Below are positions 59,166 through 64,000 of a DNA stretch of 64,000 bases, piece after piece (the first letter of the stretch is position 1; the number at the start of each line of letters is the position of its first letter). The stretch covers positions 124,001 to 188,000 of the forward strand of contig JAQGBZ010000003.1 in assembly GCA_034687125.1 (NCBI GenBank), given 5' to 3'. The position numbers and the translations under genes are program-made. The notes under the pieces are model-generated. The model was not told the origin of the DNA. It ran no database searches and saw only the letters and a program-made list of their open reading frames with translations. Source of the stretch: Neelides folsomi (Eukaryota > Arthropoda > Collembola > Neelipleona > Neelidae).

Positions 59166-59676
59166 TCACTCTTCATTTAAATTTTTGCCTATTCCCTTTT
59201 TATCTCTCCAAATGTTTGCAGTCGTTGGAAGGAAGTTCATTTTATTCTGATTATTGAATCCAATCTTCCACCCACAAAGTTCTTCAACAACTCTTTTGTA
59301 CTGTCAATTAAAATTTTAAGTTATTTAAATATTTTAAAAACTCGAATGCTGTATAATTTATTAATTTAACTATTTTTACCTCGTATAGGAATTCAACGAA
59401 AGGGCGAATGGCCGAACATCCTTTGCCTTCTTCATCGTCAGGCCCAGAAAATTGCATTGGTGGAGCAAAGCTTCGTTTTCCTGCGACCCATTCTCTTGTA
59501 AAGGTGATCTAAATTAAAAGTTGAATTTAAAATATAAAATGGATGTAGCTGTAAGTTCACATTAATGATTTATTAATTAATTTAGTTTAAACCTGGGCCA
59601 AGTTGAATGTTGCAAGTTGAAGAAGGACAAGACAGAAGAGGAACTTTCCTCGTTTCAACGACGCCGACGAGACCAT
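59166..59676 (-). CDS. ACP: AKH/corazonin-related peptide (ACP) precursor
   Basis: Exons 59676-59593, 59508-59380, 59300-59166; phase 0 throughout; 115 residues. A 27-residue signal peptide ends ...F-N-L-A; the peptide Q-I-T-F-T-R-E-W-V-A follows at once, then G-K-R (residues 38-40) as amidation and cleavage site. The predicted product is a pyroGlu, amidated decapeptide. It fits insect ACPs (pQVTFSRDW-type) better than AKH (8-10 residues, no Arg at position 6) or corazonin. The C-terminal part has two Cys (K-G-C-S and E-L-C-G), as in AKH-superfamily precursors. The exon 1/2 junction falls exactly after Gln1, a usual site in this family. Secreted from neurosecretory cells; the receptor is a GnRH-type GPCR. 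Confidence 0.88.
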
Positions 59677-60491
59677 GATTGAAGCTGAAGGATCCAAGAA
59701 CGGAAAATTTCCTTTTATATACCACATTCATATTAAGACTCGGGAAGCATCTTGTGAATTTCCAATGGAAGTTGAAAGAGATATTGAGGGAATTGAGTCT
59801 CCTCGGGGCCAAGGAGTCTCTGAATCCCAAATTTAATCCCGTGAGAATTACGACACCTTCCTACTCAACCGCACACACCTTGACATGGCAAAAAGCTCAG
59901 AGAAAGAACAAAGGGAAGTTGGATCAAATATTTCTCATATTCGTCATTCACAACATGAATACAATTTATCATCAGACAGTTGAATATTTAAAGTTATTAT
60001 TTAACTTTCATGTAGATATTAATAAGTCAAAAAGCTTCTTAAAAAGTTTCCAAATCGAATCATTGAACCATTCATTTTAATAACAAATAAATGCATGAAA
60101 TAATGTTCAAAGGAAAATTATGGAAATTTTCAGTTTGGCACACTTTCCCTTTTATTGACTATCAATCTTTTCAAGGATCCTAATCTCAATGTATTTAATA
60201 TTATTACTTTCAGTGGGATTCATTATTCAATTGAAATAAATATTTTATCAAATAATGAGTCCACAGTTGCAGAAAACGTCATTGCTCAAAATCTTCATTT
60301 AAATAATCATAAATATATTTAAGCGACTGGGAAATTGAATTGAAAATATAAATACGCCCTCGGTTCCCATTAATAGATTAATTCGAAGAATTTAATAAAA
60401 TTTAAGCCTCAGGTATTGAGTACAGCTTTAAAGAGCTTTACGAAGGAAATAGCGGAAATACTTAACTTGTCAACTTCGATTAATTAATATA
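59677..60491. other. Intergenic, divergent promoters
   Basis: Between the ACP and cathepsin genes. A 133-codon + strand frame (59679-60080) overlaps the ACP 5' flank and has no domain. Confidence 0.45.
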
Positions 60492-62092
60492 ATGGATTTG
60501 ACGTGTGAGAAAGTTATTATGTTCCTGGTTTTAAGCTTTTCTCTTCAAGTTTTGTCTATGAGCCCTTCGGGTTCGGTCTGGGATTCAGATTTCATGCCAC
60601 GATGGAACGCCTTTAAGGTTTCTACTATTAATATTGATATTATTTATTTAAAAGTAATACACGTATAAAATATGAATGAATTTACCTACATTATAATAAT
60701 ATCTTCCACAGTAAGGATAGGAAAATAATTCTGGGTCGTGGCACGAGTTGAGGTTTAAAGTAAATTTTACTAAATATTCAGGTCAAGTACAAAAAGTCTT
60801 ATTCGTCCATTGATGAGGAATTTAAAAGATTGGCCATTTTTATTGAAAAATTTGAAACAATAACGATGTTCAACAGGAATCGGAATAAAACTTATAATAA
60901 AGGTGGATAATCTTAAAAATATAATCGACATTAAAATTATACCTGCGCCTTCACATAATAAAAAAATTAATTTTTATTAATATTTTATGTTCGACTTTGA
61001 GACCATTGAGTTAGAATATTGTTTCAGGTCTAAATGAATTTAGCGATATGAGACCCGAAGAATTGAAGCATCTTGGTGGACTTTTGGAAGAACCCATGAT
61101 AAACGTGAAATATGCGGATGAATTGGAAACCCAATTTCAACGTGTCCTTCCTGATCATGTTGACTGGCGAGATCGACGTGCTGTTACTGGAGTGAAACAT
61201 CAAGGAACAAATTGTAGCTCTTGTTGGGCCTTTGCGGCTTTGGGCTCTCTGGAATCAGCCCATTTTATTAAAACTGGAAAACTAATAACATTGAGCGAAC
61301 AACATTTAGTAGACTGTACAAGTAACGATTTTTCAGTTGTGTTTATTTTTACATATTTGGGAAAATGTATGATTTTACAATAATGAAATTATTTTTATAA
61401 TGAGAATTTGGATGTGGCGGTGGATATATGAGCAGTGCTTTCGATCATATCAAAAGAACAGGAGGAATTTCAGCTACTTCTTGCTATCCCTACAAGAGTC
61501 AGAAAAACCAATGTGGACAAACCACACCGTGCAACAAGGTCAACGTCACAAATTACTTCCGTGTACGATCGAATGAGGAAGCACTGAAAGATGGTGTGGC
61601 AAATATTGGACCTGTAAAAATTCATATTTATTAAATAGTTCAATGAATTGCATTTGTATTGTAATATAAGATGTTCGGATGTTTATAATGAAGTTAATGA
61701 ACTAAATGTAAATATAAATTTTAAATGTTTATACAAGTGGATTTAATTGTGTATTTTTTATGTTCATAGCTTACTGTTGGAATTAAAGTTCCAATGAGTC
61801 TTTATGATTACAAATCAGGCGTTTATCATGATCCTGAAGGATGCACAACAACGGAACTTCGACATGGTGTAACTATTGTTGGGTAATGCAGTATTGGAAG
61901 ATTGAAGAATTACCTGAATAATAATTATCCTAATTATTATAAAGGTATGGAGTTGAAGGAGGATTGGACTACTGGCTTGTAAAGAACTCCTGGGGAAGAA
62001 ATTGGGGAGATCAGGGATTCTTCAAAATTGCACGGAACAAAAAGAATCATTGTGGAATTGGCCTAACTGCATTATATCCTAAAACTTCTTAA
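60492..62092 (+). CDS. Cathepsin L-like cysteine protease (C1A)
   Basis: Six exons: 60492-60617, 60782-60902, 61028-61321, 61405-61613, 61770-61882, 61945-62092; phases agree; 336 residues. Signal peptide, I29 pro-domain (F-x-K-F-E-T-I-x-x-F-N-R-N, N-E-F-S-D-M), mature part from about L-P-D-H-V-D-W-R. Catalytic Cys148 (S-C-W-A-F-A), His282 (L-R-H-G-V) and Asn302 (N-S-W-G), with Gln141 for the oxyanion hole. The active-site motif is Q-G-T-N-C-S-S-C-W, one residue longer than the usual QGxCGSCW and with Ser for Gly. F-G-C-G-G-G-Y-M gives the substrate cleft. Exon 3 uses donor ACAA|GTAACG, which restores the family motif. Lysosomal or digestive protease. Confidence 0.9.
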
Positions 62093-62312
62093 TTCGCAAC
62101 GTTTGGCATTAATCGATTATTTTATTTATTATAAAATATATAATATAATTTAATATTACTTATTTTATATTTTAACATAATATTTTGTTGTATCAATTTC
62201 ACCCATCAATCCCATCCCATTTTCTTTTATGCATTATAAATGATAAAATGACAAATACGAGGAAATTCAAGAAGTAGGAAAATGTTTTAATTCAATATAT
62301 AAATTAATTGAA

Positions 62313-63930
62313 TTAGTTGATTGAGAATTCTTCTTTGAGGGCCTCAATGGCTCCTTGAAGCACCAACGCCTCTGCCTATATTATAAATTATAAAAGAAAT
62401 ATTAAAATCTATTTTTGTGAAAATTATGAATCATGGGAGTTATTTGAATATTACCTTCGCGTGTTTGATTTTGAGCTCCGTTAGGTCGACAAGATTCTTC
62501 TTGAAAGCACCAACACGACGAGATTTGAAATCCACGAGTTCTTCTTTTGCTCTTGTTGAAATTGCTTCGAATTTTCCACAAGCTTCAGTTTGAACAGCTT
62601 CAGCCTAAAATTCATTTCAGATAAAATTACCATTTATTCTTTGGAATTTAATCAATTATGGAGATCTTCAATAAATTCGAAAAATTGTCCCAACTTACAT
62701 CTACGACTTCCATTGTCTTTACGCAGCATTCAAAAAAGAATTTACAAATAATTTTTTGGCATTTTTCAAACCAACATATCAATACCATAATTTCGATAAT
62801 AGATAATTTAGCAATTATAGGAGTGATAAATAAAAACTTACAGCTGAAACGTCACGATTTTTAGCCCTTGCTCTGTCAAGGTTCTTATTCGCAGTTTCAT
62901 AGTTAGCTAAACAACGCCGACGACGATACAAGAGATTCTTCGCAGCCGCCGAATCTCGATAGTAATAGCGAAGGGTGTCAGAGAGTTTCAAATCTTCGTC
63001 CGACGCGACCCGATTTTCTACTTTTCTTGCCTTCTCCAAAGCTTCTGAGACTCTCGTGAGGAATTTCTCCAATTCGTTGCTGTCAATGGTCGCAAGCTGC
63101 AAGAGTTCCGACGATACTTTGATGAGAGAATCTGAGAGATGTTTATGTGAGCGGGTCATTCGATCCGCCCGACTCGTCGCCTCTTTCAGATGATTCGAAT
63201 AGTCGAGAAGGAACGTTCTCTCAGAATCGAAAAACTCATCAACGTCTTTTGTTCCAGAGGAAAGAAGGAGCTCTTCGGTACTTTGACCCAAGGACTTCAC
63301 AAGTCCCCCGAACAATTCTTTTTTGTTTCGTCCACGGACGGAGAGCTCTTGTTCGTATTCGAGGAACACACGGAAATTATGATCACGACGGAACATGGCG
63401 TGACTCGCGAGACGAGTTAGGAAAACTTCATGCATTGCGACTGTTTTCTTGAAAGTCGCTAAATATTCTCTGTAATATTATCCAATCAATTAAAAATTAA
63501 TATTCCACTCTAAATAAATATTAAATAAAATATTTATCATTTATTTAATTAAAAGTTAATATTAACAAAATATAAAAAAATCTATAAAATTATTAAACAT
63601 GTAAATGAACATACGCTTCGAGTTCTTGTTTCATTTTCGTAAATTCTTCTTTTGTCATTGTTCCTTCTCCTTCCCCGAGTTTTTGAAGCTTTTCTCTCGA
63701 AGCATCAAAATCAGGTTTGGGTGGCGGCGGTGGAATCTAAATCAATTAAATTATTAGAATCAGAAAATACATATCAGAAAGATCTATAAGTAATTCAAAT
63801 AACAGTAAAGTTAACTAACGATATATCCAGCATATTCTTCATTTTCTTCGAAACGGTCATGGAGCCATACGAACTCTTCGTGTTGACGAACGACGGAAAA
63901 TTCTGGCTTTGAAAATTCAGGTGCCGTCGT
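62313..63930 (-). CDS. SNX6: Sorting nexin SNX5/SNX6, C-terminal part (5' end outside window)
   Basis: Visible exons: 63930-63820, 63736-63615, 63469-62842, 62604-62455, 62375-62313; phases agree. Retromer-linked membrane-sculpting protein of endosomes. Seen: the second half of the PX domain ([13 protein letters not shown], then the Pro-rich [11 protein letters not shown]), a [12 protein letters not shown] linker, then the BAR domain with M-H-E-V-F-L-x-[37 protein letters not shown] and [10 protein letters not shown]5 and SNX6 cannot be told apart. The start codon is beyond base 64000. Confidence 0.93.
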
Positions 63931-64000
63931 CTAATAAAAATAAGCGATGTTTAAAAATTAAAAATTGACAAGTTAAAATTTTAGCTGTTTTTTTTTATTA

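Noticed and set aside
59679-60080. 133-codon + strand frame
   Set aside because: Overlaps the ACP gene's 5' flank, no recognisable domain, and its start lies against the ACP first exon.

Overview
This is eukaryotic, AT-rich animal DNA with short introns (mostly 50-150 bases, GT-AG). The genes point to an arthropod: an AKH/corazonin-related (ACP) neuropeptide precursor, arthropod-type CSalpha-beta peptides and Gly/Tyr-rich secreted peptides. A bacterial-style wax synthase/DGAT and an M15-like peptidase joined to a Cys-rich domain would suit a springtail (Collembola), but that is inference. Gene models were assembled by hand from open frames, splice signals and matching exon phases; family names come from recalled motifs, not from searches.

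Layout. 0-17 kb: 3' end of a carbonic anhydrase (+), a KLHL2/3-type Kelch protein (-), an orphan type I membrane protein (+), a C7orf25/UPF0415 protein (-), a foldback repeat, a secreted mucin-like protein (+), an inward-rectifier K+ channel (-), a broken M15-like peptidase gene (+) and a PMP3/UPF0057 membrane peptide (-). 18-23.6 kb: an orphan gene and a complete 12-exon lysosomal alpha-mannosidase, both (-), with a GC-rich insertion in one mannosidase intron. 24.3-33.6 kb: eight small genes in tandem, all (-), each encoding a signal peptide, a variable middle and a C-terminal hydrophobic segment that usually carries an acidic/Asn residue followed by C-x-C. I do not recognise this family and consider it the best candidate for something undescribed. 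35.5-45 kb: FBXL14 (-), a repeat-rich patch with a dead Harbinger transposase and a truncated LINE, and IFT81 (-). 45.7-50.9 kb: a Gly-rich/Lys-Leu-rich secreted protein (+), two Gly-Tyr peptides with dibasic processing sites (-) and a small membrane protein (-). 52-64 kb: a WS/DGAT acyltransferase (+), two CSalpha-beta peptide genes (-), tandem repeats next to a U2 snRNA gene (-), an ACP precursor (-), a cathepsin L-like protease (+) and the 3' part of SNX5/6 (-).

Housekeeping genes (mannosidase, IFT81, FBXL14, SNX5/6, C7orf25, U2) are mixed with fast-evolving secreted-protein genes (24-34 kb, 45-50 kb, 55-56 kb). No operon is evident. A recurring feature is very compact 3' ends: in nine genes the TAA stop overlaps the AATAAA polyadenylation signal.
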